Origin: Microvelia longipes
Taxonomy: Eukaryota > Arthropoda > Insecta > Hemiptera > Veliidae
Direction of reading: 5' to 3'
Assembly: GCA_018340805.1 (NCBI GenBank)
Contig: JACMZG010001913.1
Location: 24,070,443 to 24,134,442, forward strand
DNA length: 64,000 nt
In this document: one piece after another, positions 13,350 through 26,128 of the stretch
Numbering within the stretch: position 1 is the stretch's first letter
Layout of the letters: each line of letters opens with the position of its first letter
Program-made: the position numbers and the translations under genes
Notes under the pieces: model-generated
Told to the model about the DNA's origin: nothing
The model's input: the letters and a program-made list of their open reading frames with translations, nothing else
The model's database searches: none

Positions 13350-13500
13350 TCAATAAAACGCGGACAAATGTTGCGACCAATTTGATATTTGGCATGCATG
13401 TGGCTATGATGAAGACTAACATATGTGCCAAATTTCATCTCATTATCAGCATTAGTTTAATTGTTATTAAATCACTAGTGTATGTTTTTAAAAAATAAAA
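13350..13500 (+). mobile_element. Family A upstream-module fragment
   Basis: Matches the CGCGGACAAATGTTG ... GTGCCAAATTTCATCTCATT ... ATCAGCATTAG stretch only. Confidence 0.55.
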
Positions 13501-14260
13501 ACTGTATGACTTAGAAACATAGGTATTAAGGTTCAAACATTTTCGTTTCCCGAGCAGCACAACTAGGTTTAAACGTTGATTTTGATGTCAATTTTAAGGA
13601 AAAAATAGGCATAGCAAAATAGGAAAAAGAAAATTTGAACCTTTCAGAAATTTGTAAAAAAGCACCTAGTCAAAAAATTCTATTAAAGACAATAAGGTAC
13701 ATACTGCTGTATGAATTATGTAAAGCACAGCAAATATATCCACTATCTACAGAATACAAACTGATATAAAAGCCACACTAGAGAGATTTTATTTTAACAC
13801 CTACAATATGGTAACAAAATAATGATAAAAGAATTTCTCGAAATTTAGTCCGTTTGCATTAAATATTTACTATACTGATATATTTTATACATAAAATAGA
13901 ATAACATTAAATTAATAATTTTAAATTAAAAATGATAATAAAACTTTAATAAGAATGTAGCTCTCTACCATGCTTATAAGTAATATTGCATACTTAACAA
14001 GCATTTATCACAATAATAATAAATTTTATTAGTTAAGTATGCCTTAAATTTAAGAATACAACAAATTAAATAAAATTTAACAAGATATCTAATTTCACCA
14101 ACGTTTCTGTAAAAAGTTATTCAATGAGTAAAAAGTTTCTTGGATAAGCTTTCTTAAAAGATTAAATTTCATTCTTTAATGGCTCCATCGTGTAAATGCT
14201 AAACGGCAACTGAAGTATTAAGTCAAACATACAAGTCAAACATTTTTAGCTAATTATTTT

Positions 14261-14946
14261 TACTTTTCCTCATTAATACCGTAAGTATATAAGAAAAATA
14301 TTGTGATAGCAAAAACATACGAAACCGAGATGTCATCAAAATTATCCGTTTCAGGTGTTTTTAAGGCCTTCTGAATGATTTTCATAAAGTTGTCTGTCTG
14401 TACGTGAGGGTGAGTGTGTCTGTATTTATAGTCACAACACAAACCAGTTCAACGCTGTAGTTGTGCTATTCGGAAAATAATTTTTTATGACGTCATTAAC
14501 CCGCAATAACGATCAGCGAAAATTTCGAAAAATCATAAAACGCGGAAAAATGATCTATCGGATTGAGATTTAGCACGCTTGTGACTGTGTGTAAGACTAA
14601 CATATGTGCCAAGTTTCATCTCATTATCAGCATTAGTTCAATTTTTTATCAAATGACTTGTGAACGTTTTTCAAAACATTGTAAAAAATGTGAGAATTCA
14701 TTTGACTTTACATTTGGTACAAGGATACACCTATACGTAGTACAAAAGTACACCAAGTTTCGTTTCAATACATCAAGTATATCAGTAATTTTTGTTGGAT
14801 CATAAAAGTGAAGCAGCATTGAGTGTGGTCAGTGCTGTATGGATGACCGTTGAGAATGAAACGGATGCAGTTACTATTTGAGGACGAGCGAAGCGAGTCT
14901 GAAGCAGGGAGGATGAGCGTAGCGAATCCGATGTGATGAAGTTGTG
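14261..14946 (+). mobile_element. Family A element, near full length, with 5S-like segment
   Basis: Starts TACTTTTCCTCATTAATACC and carries the full upstream module (GAAACCGAGATGTCATC, a GT-rich stretch, TCATCTCATTATCAGCATTA). The 5S-like segment is at 14775-14865 and the tail of GAGGACGAGCGAAGCGAGTC repeats follows. It shows the module order of the family and is a good reference copy. The T-run end is diverged. Confidence 0.85.
14775..14865 (+). repeat. 5S-rRNA-like segment in family A copy
   Basis: TTTTGTTGGATCAT, then AAGCAGCATTGAGTGTGGTC, then a box-C-like stretch GGATGACCGTTGAGAA. These match in order the 5S rRNA regions TCGTCCGATCAC, AAGCAGCGTCGGGCG and GGATGGGTGACCGCCTGGGA. It is not a working 5S gene: the first third is missing. 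Confidence 0.7.
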
Positions 14947-15009
14947 TTTTAAGTTGTTACGGCACTAAGTTAAGTATTTAATTACTTGAACCAGGAATTT
15001 AACCTATGG

Positions 15010-15733
15010 CAACTTCCTTATCGGATTAGCTATGCTCATCCTCGCCACTTAGAGGACTAGCTTATCGTCTTTAGACAGTAAAAATACGTTTTATTCATAG
15101 CGGTCGGTCATCTAAGAACAGACTTTGCTCGACGCTGCTCAACACTAGTTAATGGACCAAAAACGTAGATATTGTGGTCGTAATAAAATGAAACTTCGCA
15201 TACTTATATATATGGGATACACTTGTTCCAATAATTTTTTCCTATGATTTGGTACTTATGAATTAGTTCTTATAATTTTTAGAAATATTTTCCGAGGCAT
15301 TAATAACGGTTAATTTTTCAGATAGCACAAATAGATATACGGGTTGATTTTTGTACCAAGTTTCAAACATCCCCTCTCTGCTGGACAAAGTGCAAGCTTT
15401 ATAACGGAGAGGTAGCCTTGTTTTAATATATTATGTATGTCATATAAATGTTGTAAAATTAATAATTATTTAATAAAGGCATTAAAAAAAATAAAAATAA
15501 AAACTCTGGGAGCTACGATGACCACCGACGCTCATACACACTTACAGTCAGACAACATAGTAAGTAAAACTTCTCAAGAGGGCTTAAAAACACCTAAACA
15601 AACAATTCCGTTCCAATCTCGGTTTCGGATTTTCAGTTCCTACTCATTACATTTCTGGGTAAAATAATTAATTTTTCAATTATGTCTAATGGACACATTA
15701 CTTTTTCTATGTTGTAAATTAGGAAAAATAAAA
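15010..15733 (-). mobile_element. Family A element, diverged
   Basis: All modules are recognisable but more mutated than in neighbouring copies. The 5S-like part is at 15096-15170 (CGGTCGGTCATCTAAGAACA on the plus strand). It lies back to back with the plus-strand copy ending at 14946. Confidence 0.7.
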
Positions 15734-16592
15734 ATGTTTTATAAACAAGCATTAAAACTAAAGACTACAACAAAATCAAGACAAAATATACTTTGGTTTA
15801 TCTTTTTCTTTGTGCTAAGCCTAAACCTGCTTTCAAAGTTTATCCTGTTTGTTTTCTTTTAGGAGTGTGTGCAAGAGATAAGACACTGTCTTTTCTTTCT
15901 ATTTTTCTTTTCTTATCTACAGGTGAAAATTAGACCAGTTTCAGCTAAATGTAGCAGAGAGCACTTTTAAAAACTATTAGATTTTCCATTTTCACCTCGG
16001 TTTCTTTATGGCTTTATCAAATAGTTTCTTAATTTCTTATTGATTATTAAATTTATTTAAGCTCACCAGAAAAAAAGATAATATATATGATTTTTATTAG
16101 ACATTACAAATTTAATAAAATAAATTATTATAGATAATATATATTATTTAAATTATATAACTGACCAAATAAGATTATTTATAAATATATATAAATTTTG
16201 ATGACAAAATAAAAATATATTATCACATCAAATATTATTTTTAAGGTTTTTTTTTATATAACTTAGACCTATTAGTCTTGAATAGTTTTAATGTGAAGTC
16301 AGTCATTGTTCTGAAGATATCCACAAAGATTGCTGAATAATAAAACAAAATAAATTTCTATATACTATATGAAATTAAAGCCTACTTTTATTAGATAATT
16401 TAAAAGACATTCTATAAACTTAAAAGTGCGACTAAAGATCAACTATTGAGATATGATAAGAAACAACGCAATGTTGAGGTCGCAAATATTAGGTATAATA
16501 ATTATCATAATATCCATATATTAAATATATTATCTCTTTAAATATTTCTTGAATGTGACATATGTTTACCTAATATTATATGTTTTCATAAA

Positions 16593-17382
16593 TAAAAAAA
16601 ATCAGGTAAGGTACCCTTTTTTATCTACTTTCCATCCCCACATCTGATTCACTACGCTCATTCTTCCTACTTCGGACTCGCTTTGCTCGTCCTTTAGACA
16701 GTAAAAAATCTGTTTCATCCCCAGCGGTCACCCATCTAGGCACTGACGCTCGATGCTACTTAACTTTTATGGTAAAACAAAAATCATGGATGTACTTGTA
16801 TAAACCTGTAGTGTACCTGTGTGTAAAACCTGTACTTAATAAATTCGTGTACCTATAGTTATTACAGGTAAATATGTACAACTACCAGTAAGCTGAAATT
16901 AGATACAAGTGTATACCTTTCAAGTACACAATTTTAAATTTCAAATAAACTATATTGTTTCTGATTTTTTTAAAAAAACGTACACAAGTCATACAAGAAA
17001 AATTAAACTAATGCTGATGATAAGATGAATCTTGGCACACATACGTCTTATACCTGGCTAAATGCGTGCCAAATCTTAAATCGCAACATTTTTCCACGTT
17101 TTATGAGTCATTATTGCGGGTTAATAACGTTATAAAAAAGTATTTTCCGGACAGCATAACTACACCTATAGACTGACTTTTGTACAAAGTTTCAACTTTC
17201 TAGCAAAGATACACTAGGAGCTACGATGATAGCATACACATAAATGCACACAGAAAACTTTATAAAAATAGCTTAGAAGGCCTAAATTTTTAAACGGATT
17301 ATTTAGGTGACATTCCGGTTTCGATTTTTTTTTCTAACAACACTTTTCCAATATAGCTACGGTATAAATAAGGAAAAGTAAA
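16593..17382 (-). mobile_element. Family A element, near full length, with 5S-like segment
   Basis: From the T-run terminus (AAAAAAAATCAGG on the plus strand) to AGGAAAAGTA at 17382. The 5S-like part is at 16717-16795 (plus-strand reading GCGGTCACCCATCTAGGCAC). Confidence 0.85.
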
Positions 17383-18040
17383 AAATACTTGGGGAGCCAG
17401 AGACATGAAATATGCTTAGAACATTACCTTTCGTTATGCTTTTGTATACATAACAATTATAAATAATCATTATGTATTATACATATTTTAAGTGCTAATA
17501 AAAAGCAAAGGATGAAATTATAAAGAATAAATAATATTTAATGTCGTCCTGTCACATTTATTGATTGCCATGTATTTAATATATTTACACGATTACTAAG
17601 CTCCCAGCCAATAAATATTTATTTATGGAAGCAATAAAATATAATCAAAAAATTACGAAGAAAATGCATAAATAAGGAAAAAGAAAGTCATCACAGGTCT
17701 CAAGGATACTCAGTTTTTTTTTGCTTCTCTTTAACTATAAACGAAGGAACAGACGCTGCGGCAAAATGATTTATAGCTCTCAGAGGGGGAAAGGTATACC
17801 AATAAGCGACATCCAGGGGACCCGGCTATACCTCCAGACCCTCTCCCCATATCTTAACCCCTTCCCAAGGGTCTTGCTTTATTTCAGGGTGTTTTTATTT
17901 GCACCATAGTAAGTAGAAAACGTTTTAAACTCTTGGTTTTTTATGATGGAGTCTAATTAAAATCCAACCGACGTGTAATTATAGAAACCTAATTGTTTAA
18001 CCTTCTTGACATTTATTTCTTTTAAACACTTACATTATTA

Positions 18041-18500
18041 AAAAAAAAGCGGGTACGAGGTACCTCGGAACTTTTCCTCGCCATATCGGATTCGCTATGC
18101 TCGTCCTCAAAATATACAAATGGTTAAATTTATCCTGCAACACGTCTTGGCTTCACTTGTCCTCAGATAGTAAATACATACTTTTTATTTCAAGCTGTGA
18201 TCCAGGCACTGACAACATTAGATGCTGCTTAACGTTGATGATCCAACAAAAGTCATAAATACATAGGTACTTGTCGACTTTTTTTTGCCAAATTTCAACT
18301 TAATTGGAGTATTTTTCCATTTTTGAAATTTTTTATAAAACATATACAAGTCATCTGATAAAAATTGAACTAATCCTAATAATGAGATTTAACTTAGTGC
18401 ATATATTAGTCTTATAAACTTTGTAAAACCACTAATTCAGTGGTCATGCCGGTGATGGATAATTCAGGTGATATTCCGATGCCATTTTTTTGCAATTATT
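18041..18500 (-). mobile_element. Family A element with internal deletion
   Basis: Starts with a long A-run and CGGGTACGAGGTACCTCGGA. It carries a degraded 5S-like part (18190-18260), then jumps to the promoter-distal module at about 18440. Confidence 0.7.
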
Positions 18501-18579
18501 GGAAAACCTCCTAAATACGTCATCCGTCCTATAAAAATTTAAAACGAACAGCCGAGGATAGAGAACATTGAAAAAAACC

Positions 18580-18715
18580 ATATGATTAAGAAGATGCCAT
18601 ATATGTTTGCAACTAGTTTTGAATTTCCCAATGTTTTCAAGTTTTTGACAACTTTAATTAGTCGTATCGACTCTAGACCGGCTTTAATCGATTGAGCATC
18701 AAAAACAAACATAAA
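18580..18715 (-). repeat. Repeat family D copy
   Basis: The minus strand reads CTCAATCGATTAAAGCCGGT and CTAGAGTCGATACGAC, parallel to the 30.1-kb copy. Confidence 0.5.
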
Positions 18716-19014
18716 CTGGCACTTTCCCAGATCAGAGACCTCTGAAACGGATTTTTTCTCAGTAAGTTAAGCTAAAAGTTATATAAGAATATAAACAGAT
18801 GGTAAAAAGCAGACACTTAGACGAAATGAAGCAGACGTAATTTCACGGTGGCTAGCAGAACACTCTCCTCAGTAGCATGACTTGATAACATTCATTAGAA
18901 TACAAACGATTCTAGCTTTATCACACAAAAATACAGATTATGGTCCTGAATGTGTAAAAACATGGCTATCTTGAAAAAAAGTTAGATCATAACCACAAAA
19001 ATAAATAAATACAT

Positions 19015-19320
19015 TTTTTTTATTTCCGAAGACTGCAACACGTCTTCGGACTCGCCTAACTCATCCTCAGATAAGACGATACATCCGTTTCATTCTCATC
19101 GCGGTCACCCATACAGCACAGACTACGCTCAATGCTGCTTAACTTTTATAATCCAATAAAAACCATAGATGTATTTGACGTATTAATAAAACAAAAATGA
19201 ATGTACATATTTATTATGTAAATATTTTTCCGCGATTTATGATTTTTTCCCAAATTTGTGCTGTCATTATCGCGGGTTAATGACGTCATAGTTTTTTTTT
19301 CTAACAGCCTTTTTTTACAT
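19015..19320 (-). mobile_element. Family A element, truncated
   Basis: Tail repeats, the 5S-like part (19092-19170) and a short piece of the upstream module are present; the outer end with TACTTTTCC is missing. Confidence 0.7.
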
Positions 19321-19590
19321 TACATAAGTTTATAACAGCTAAATAATTCTAGCAAGTTGGTCCGCATGTCGAGGTGAATGTCCTTTGGAATTTGTGTTTT
19401 AGTGCTTAACAATCCATTTCTCGATTGAGGATCCGGTTTAACTTTGAGGATGCTTTATAACTTGAGCAGTTACTCGATTGTCAAGCACAACTCTACTCCT
19501 GCGCTAAAACCTCTAAAGAGACCAACCATTTCTCGCCCGACATGCGTAACACCGCGCCAAACTATTTTTAAAGAAGTAATACTTACACTT

Positions 19591-20393
19591 CGGGGTACCT
19601 CGGAACTTTTCCTCATTACATCGGATTCGCTAGCTCATCCTACCTGCTTCGGACTCGCTTCGCTCGTCCTCACAATAAATAATTCGTCAAATTTATACTG
19701 CAAAAAGTTTTCAGACTCGTTTCGCTCGTCCTCAGATTGTAAATGCATTCGCTTCATTCTCAGCGGTCACCCATACAGCACTGACCATGCTCAATGCTAC
19801 TTAAGTTTTATGATGCAACATAAATTATAGATATATTTGTTCTTTTAAAACGAAACTTTGTGTACTTATTTAATAATTAAAGTTATACATTTGTACTAAA
19901 TGTCAACTTAATTGAATCATCTTCTGGTTTTATACATTTTTTTTGTTAAAAAACGTACACAAGTCATTCGATAAAAATTGAACTAATACTGATAATAAGA
20001 TGAAACTTATCACTTATGTTTGTCCTATAATGGCTATATGCGTGCCAAATTTCAATTAGATCGCATCATTTTTCCGCGTTTTATGATTTTTCAAAATTTA
20101 AATTTAAAATTTTCATTACTTCGGGTGAATAACGTCATTAAAAATTATTTTTCAAATAGCACAACTACAACAGTAGACTGATTTTTGTACAAAGTTTCAA
20201 CTCTCTAGCATAAATACACTAGGAGCTACGATGATAACATACACACACACACACATACAGACAGAAAACTTTCAGATTACCTTAAATAAGGTAATTAATG
20301 TCACCGGATAGTTCCGGTGACATACCGCTACGGATTTTTTTGTAAATACAATACTTCTCCTATATACCTACGGTATAAATGAGGAAAAGTAAA
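19591..20393 (-). mobile_element. Family A element, near full length, with 5S-like segment
   Basis: Begins CGGGGTACCTCGGAACTTTT and ends GGTATAAATGAGGAAAAGTA. The 5S-like part is at 19755-19832. An open frame across its left part (19444-19830) is a by-product of the repeat. Confidence 0.85.
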
Positions 20394-20821
20394 ACTATAT
20401 ATATTAAATTAATTTTAAACTGGAGATATTATTTTCTTTCTTCATTAAATAATAAGAAAGGTCAAACGTAGACAGGTTTAGATAATAGTGCGGTCGGGGC
20501 AACTTTTTGCTATCAAGCAAAAACTAGGAGAGTTTGGGCAAGAATGTTTCCCTAATGATTGTGAATACCACATTTAAGCCTAATCTAAATTAATATATAA
20601 TAAATTAATTAAATACAATGGTACTTCTATCTGGGTTAAACAGTTGAACAAAAGTCTTTATTAAGAAAAATTTAAAATAAAAAGTTGTTTTTAAGTTTAA
20701 GCAAATTTGCATCAGAAAATAACGGCTATGAGACTGTTGTATGTATTATGTGTATTCATGTGGAAGTGTTTATCGGGCAGCCGTGAAGTACACACTTTAC
20801 ATCTTTAAAAAAAAGTAGGTA

Positions 20822-20945
20822 AAATGAATTTTTTACTGTCTGCGACAGTTTCGTAATATTTTACTGTCTGCGACAGTTTCGTAATATTTTACTGTCTGCG
20901 ACAGTTTCGTAATTTTTTACTGTCGCCGACAATAAAAGTTTTTTC
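20822..20945 (+). repeat. ~29-bp tandem repeat with internal palindrome
   Basis: Three near-identical units and one diverged unit of TTTTACTGTCTGCGACAGTT followed by TCGTAATA. Each contains the near-palindrome ACTGTCTGCGACAGT. Confidence 0.9.
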
Positions 20946-22700
20946 TGTCGCTGGGGAGGTTCCTCAAATATCTACTTCAAGGTTATGATTACCTTCTTAC
21001 TGTTTTGTTTCTTTTAAATAATCAAATTAAAACGTTTTAATAAACGAAGTTTTGTTATTTTCGGAAAGTGAGTTATTAATTATTCATTATCAAGTGTCTA
21101 ATAACACTTTTAACAGTTGTTTTACAGTAGTTTTATCAGACGCCGCAAGAATTGAAAATTTTTGCTAACGAGGCGATCGAAAGAAGTACACCGGTAAATT
21201 TGTATACACTATATTGTTATTCTACTAAATGGTTTACTAATACTACGCCCAGAAAAAAAGCATATGGTACACGACTGGAACTTTAGCTACTTTTATTGTC
21301 CGCTTCGCTAGGCAGTAAATTTAGTCAGCACAGTCAAAAAAACCTTCTTCACAGTCTTGTAACAAAATGTACTATTTGTGTACAAATAAAGTCTTATATC
21401 CTTTCACTCTTACTTCTCAAAGTTAAATTTTTAATTGTATTGATAATAATAACAAACATCGAAATGCTAAATACAAGTAAACAATAGTTTAGCAGGACTA
21501 AACTTTAGTAGGACAATGATACATTAACAAATAAATCAAGCAATCTAAAGGAAATACGCTCGTCTTGCGATCCCCCAACCAAGGATCTATTCAATCTAAT
21601 AATCTAAGAAATATAAAGTAAAAAATGCATAATTTAGACAAACAAGTGAACTTTATGAATTACAAACACAATGAACGGCAAAAGTTTGAAAATAATAAAA
21701 AAAATGCATCCATTCTCCTATAGTTGTAACCGAAGGAAAAAGACTAATAGCAAACTCACACCTTTTAACACTTTGGTGTTCCTTTTTCAGCGAAAAGTTT
21801 TTATTTCCTAAAGAGAAAGTATACTAGATGTCGAGAGCTGTACGTCACGGCTTTATTGCTTCTCATTTGTTTACTTTTCTCCAAGACGTAAGGTTATATA
21901 GAGAGACGAAACTAAATAACCTTACAGATAAACTAAACCTTCTTTTAACATTACATTTTCAATAAAACTCTTCCTGTGGAAAGATATCCTTTAGGGCGAA
22001 TTTTATTTGTTAGTTTTTACTCACCAAAAACCAATGGTGTAATGAAAAAAATTATTCCTTTACCTGAAAACCCAAAATTGTAGTTTTTTCACCTGGATTA
22101 CCAGTGGTATTTACCATGTTGCTTGTCATACTTTAAGACTGTATATTTTAATACTGTAAGCGCGAGTCTATTTTTAGTAGAAAAAACTTAATATGCATAA
22201 CTCATAATTTAAGATTCATAAGTAAATTTATATTCTATGAGGGCTATCACTTATATGCAAATTATTCTCATGGCTCTGATATGGAAAAATTAAATAGATT
22301 TGACTTCATTAACCAAAATAATTAGATTCAGCAAACATTAAAAAAAATTAATACAAAATTTATAAATCATGTACTTCCTTTTAAGATATTCATGTTAGAA
22401 TTACAAGCTATCGCACGTGTAATTTGTAATAATAAAACTGAAAACTAACATTACTACATAAATAATAATAATAATAATAAATAACTAGAAACAAAATTAC
22501 TATACGTGGGTAATAGTTACCAAAAAATAATGGTAAATTTAAACTTCCATAAGTCATTTTCCTGGATCATGTTTCCTATAAATTTTATGTTTTCATAGCC
22601 GGGGCATTTGAGAGGTTCCACTCGTTAAGAACTATTAACAATGAAGACAATGAAATCATTCAAAGCCGTTTTGAACTGATTTGTATCGATAAGAGTTTTT
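20946..22700. other. Intergenic, no gene seen
   Basis: AT-rich; a short (AAT)n run lies at about 22463-22483. Confidence 0.6.
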
Positions 22701-22708
22701 GTAGTATA

Positions 22709-22986
22709 GACTCACCATGATGTTTAATAAAAAAAAAAACACACTAGAATTAAAACAATTAATATATTGTCAACCATAATAGTATTAAAAATTATAACTG
22801 ACCGAATTCTACGTCATCATCAGAGCTGTTTACAGACTGTAACCAGCTGTTATCAGTCTGTAAACAGCTCTGATGAAGACGTTAAGTCGAAACCGGTCAG
22901 TTACAATTTTTTTAATAGATACTATTGTGGTTAACAAAATATTAATTGTTTTTAATTCTAGTGTTTTTTTTATTAAACATCATGGT
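22709..22986. mobile_element. Fold-back element, long imperfect palindrome
   Basis: The outer arms CATGATGTTTAATAAA and TTTATTAAACATCATG are perfect inverses. The inner arms include CAGAGCTGTTTACAGACTG and its inverse around a short centre at about 22840. The right arm holds a hammerhead-like core (22870-22898). The open frame beginning at 22946 is a by-product. Confidence 0.85.
22870..22898 (+). ncRNA. Hammerhead-ribozyme-like core
   Basis: CTGATGA (22870-22876), a GAC/GTC stem with GTTAA loop (22878-22888), GAAA (22889-22892), then CCGGTC, a self-complementary short stem III followed by a GTC-type cleavage triplet. The flanks can form a short stem I (AGCT with AGTT). One extra A lies between the core and stem II, so activity is uncertain. 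The mirrored left-arm copy is degraded (GAATTC instead of GAAAC). Confidence 0.45.
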
Positions 22987-23582
22987 AACTGATAAGAAAA
23001 TACTACAGCTATTAGAATGTATATTATTAACTTTAGAGCCATCCGAAAAAAACAATTGCTTTAGCTTTATTTATTATTTTATTTATTTTGATCTATTTTT
23101 AAAAGGCTACAATTTGTCAAAGTTTAAAAAGTCTATTTTAATAGTATCTTCTCAGACATTAATCACGCGTTTTTCCAACCAGCTTCATTCTTAATATGTT
23201 TTCTTTTCATCAATCTAAGAGACAGAAAAACAAACTTTTGATGTAAACAAATAGCTTCAAATGACAGAGGAGTGATGCTTTAAATAATAGAGGAGTTGAG
23301 AATTTGGGCCTTGCTGGCGAAATTACATTTAAAGGCCTTTCTTGAGATAAGCTTGGGTCTCTCTAAAATGCTTTGCTCCCTGAGCAGACAATATTAGGGA
23401 AGCTTATTCTTAGACTCTTATCACTTACAAATTACAAAACCTTTATCACTTGCGAACCGAATTCTGACCTCCGTCTATTGTGTTTTTTAACCTCTTTAAT
23501 TTATTCAAGGGTAAAACCCTAAAACAAAGAACTATTTAAAAACAATACCTAAACCTCATTAAGACTAATTCCTACATAAAAA

Positions 23583-23725
23583 GCAAGAGGCCTTCAGCCT
23601 CTTTGCCGCTACGCAGCGCTGGGGCCATTTCACGGCCCCGCGCCTCTCTGTAGACGCTTCGCGGCCACATGGTTGATGTACTTCATCAGTGCGTCATATT
23701 ACTGGTTTATACGACTTATAAGTGG
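23583..23725. repeat. GC-rich repeat family B, copy 1
   Basis: Contains hairpins GAGGCCTTCAGCCTC and GGGGCCATTTCACGGCCCC, and ends CGTCATATTACTGGTTTATA. The same order of words recurs at 25146-25275. It is much richer in GC than anything around it. Confidence 0.7.
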
Positions 23726-25039
23726 CCTACTGTCACAACGATGAACATGTCTACGTCCATGACCTCTTCAATGTTTAATATGTTAAGTACTGCAATAGGG
23801 AAAGGGGGTAGCATGGACATGGAAGAAATTTGTATATCGCTTAAATATTTTATTTATTATTGGTGACCTAGAGAAGTAGCATTACTACTAGTTACTCAGT
23901 TGTTTCAGAATTCTTCAAAGAAAATGCTTAAACATTTTCAAAATTCAGATAATTTGAGCTTAATATGGATAATGCTGTATGATAACTAAAGATTTGAAGA
24001 ACCTGTATGACAACTATGCACATTTCCTTTTGCTAATGCTACTGCTCCAGGTAATGAATCATGAACAGAACATTTAGGCTAGATATAACTTCTAAAGCAC
24101 ACCTCCAAATAATATAGAACGTTGAGTCTTTTCAAATTTTTAATAAAAAGGAGTCGCAATAAATTTAATATTAAAGTGTAACCATTGAAAATTTTAAAAT
24201 AATTTTATCACATTTAATGCTATATACATTCAAATTTTATAAAGCTCGCTATTCCTTAAAATGCATTTAGTTGAAGCGAAAATTATAAGCTTCTAGGAAT
24301 GACTTTGTAAAATTTCTCAAGAGACTCTTTTACTAGACATTAACCACACAATAATAATCTACCGTGTTAAGCAGTGTTAATTCTTGGATAAACCACAGAA
24401 CGAGCAATTCTGTTAATCCAACCGTGGTTAGATCGGGAACAACAATTAGTTCGTTTTTCATTACATAGGGGTATGTTATTATTAATCTTATAAGGATAAT
24501 TAGAATAAGAGCTTTATTTACATACTAACCATGAACGCAAAATCGTAACAAAATTATATAAACCCTAGCATTTGACAATGTTTTGTTTAAAATTAGTATT
24601 CAAATGTTAACGCATTTTATAAAAGGTTATATTACGTTATTTAAAAAAATTTCTGACGCGGAAAACTGGAAGCAGGGCGAATTTCCTTAGGAATTATAGT
24701 TTCTTCTCTCAACTTATCATTTCTCGGTATACGCGATAACGATCCATCAAGTTTTCGGGATATGCTTCAGACTGATCATTACTATAACTATTGGTTATTT
24801 GTTTTGCTGATTTTTAAAGAAAATGTCCATATTTATCTTATAAATAATTCAAAACTATACTCATCATTCTAAAATCAGCTCTGCAAAACATTTAGCTGCA
24901 CTCGACAAAACTCAGACCATGCTGATAATTTTCAGCGCATTTTCTGAATAAATTGTCGTGGAAAAAGGGTTTATTGAGCAAAGACACAAGCATATTCTAG
25001 TCCTGAAATTTCTTAGGATTATGAAGTAAAAAAATCGGT

Positions 25040-25145
25040 TACTTCACAGATTAGCTAAGCTTATCCTTACCCCTTCCCTCGTCCTCAGAAAGGAAAGCTC
25101 AGTTTTATTTCCAATCCTCCTACTGATACATTATGACGCTGCTTA
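25040..25145 (-). mobile_element. Family A tail fragment, degraded
   Basis: CCTTCCCTCGTCCTCAGAAA, CAGTTTTATTTCCAATCCTCC-like and GACGCTGCTTAA are degraded tail and 5S-like words, directly next to the GC-rich repeat at 25146. Confidence 0.4.
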
Positions 25146-25275
25146 AAACAAAAGGCCTTTGGCCTCCTTGCTGCTCCATGAAGTCGGCGCTGAGATCGCT
25201 TCGCGGCCCTTGCGCATCACTGTGGCCGCTTTGCTGAACATTATCAGTTCGTCATATTACTGGTTTATATAAGTG
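25146..25275. repeat. GC-rich repeat family B, copy 2
   Basis: AAAGGCCTTTGGCCTCCTTG, CTTCGCGGCCCTTGCGCATC and CGTCATATTACTGGTTTATA parallel the copy at 23583-23725. The two lie in the same orientation about 1.56 kb apart. Confidence 0.7.
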
Positions 25276-26074
25276 GATAAACAAGCTTTCATATGTATTA
25301 TTAAAAAAAAAACGTGCTTTGTATACATTATGTCCATCAATGACATAATGTTTTGTTTAACATATATATGTTAATCAATAAAACCAGAAATAATATGAAT
25401 AATAAAATGAAACTTCGTATTTTGTGAACCATGCATAGTAGTATTAGTGTAAAACATTTTTAGAATTAGTGAACGGCGGCTCATTCTTCGTAAATACTAA
25501 GGAATCCTAAAAAAGTGAATTATTTTGAATCTACTTTAAGGACTGAAAATCTTTATGTACATCGTAAATCAAGAATTCAAACACACCTACTGATAATACC
25601 TCTCATCTTTAATTAATTACCAAAACCTATTAGGGTTTCAAATATGTTTAATTAAATCTTTGTTAAAAAAGGACTTTGAATCAATATATAAAGGAATTTT
25701 CATGAATTTGGTCTCTCACCCCACTTTTTCTCTATCGAGTGGGTTTAGTATTTAGAGGGAGGAGACAGAGGTCAACTTCAGAGAGGTTATCAAATTCCAA
25801 TAATGGCACTTTTGAGTTTTTGTTAAATTATTATTAAAATTTTAATGTTATATTGTGAGGCAAAATTTTATGTACTTCACAACTCAGACTACAAACATGT
25901 TTTTAGAGATATAATAAAGAAAAAATAACTTATTTTTTATTAACATAAATAATAAATAGAAGACTTCAGTCTAAAAAGATTTTTTTAAATATAAAAACCG
26001 AAGGTTTCGACTAGATAGATAAATCTTCGTTAGAGGCTATAATAAAACAGAAATACCGTTACTGATACTAGCTG

Positions 26075-26128
26075 ATGGATATGAACATCCCTAGACCGGT
26101 TTCGGCTTAACGCTACCATCAGCAGGCG
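26075..26128 (-). ncRNA. Hammerhead-ribozyme-like core, degenerate
   Basis: The minus strand reads CTGATGG, then TAGCGTTAAGCC, then GAAACCGGTC. It shares GTTAAG, CGAAACCGGTC and the same spacing with the core at 22870. The A-to-G change in the conserved CTGATGA would be expected to disable it. Confidence 0.35.

Noticed and set aside
19444..19830. 128-codon plus-strand frame
   Set aside because: Most of it is the family A tail and 5S-like segment read on the opposite strand; other copies do not keep the frame.
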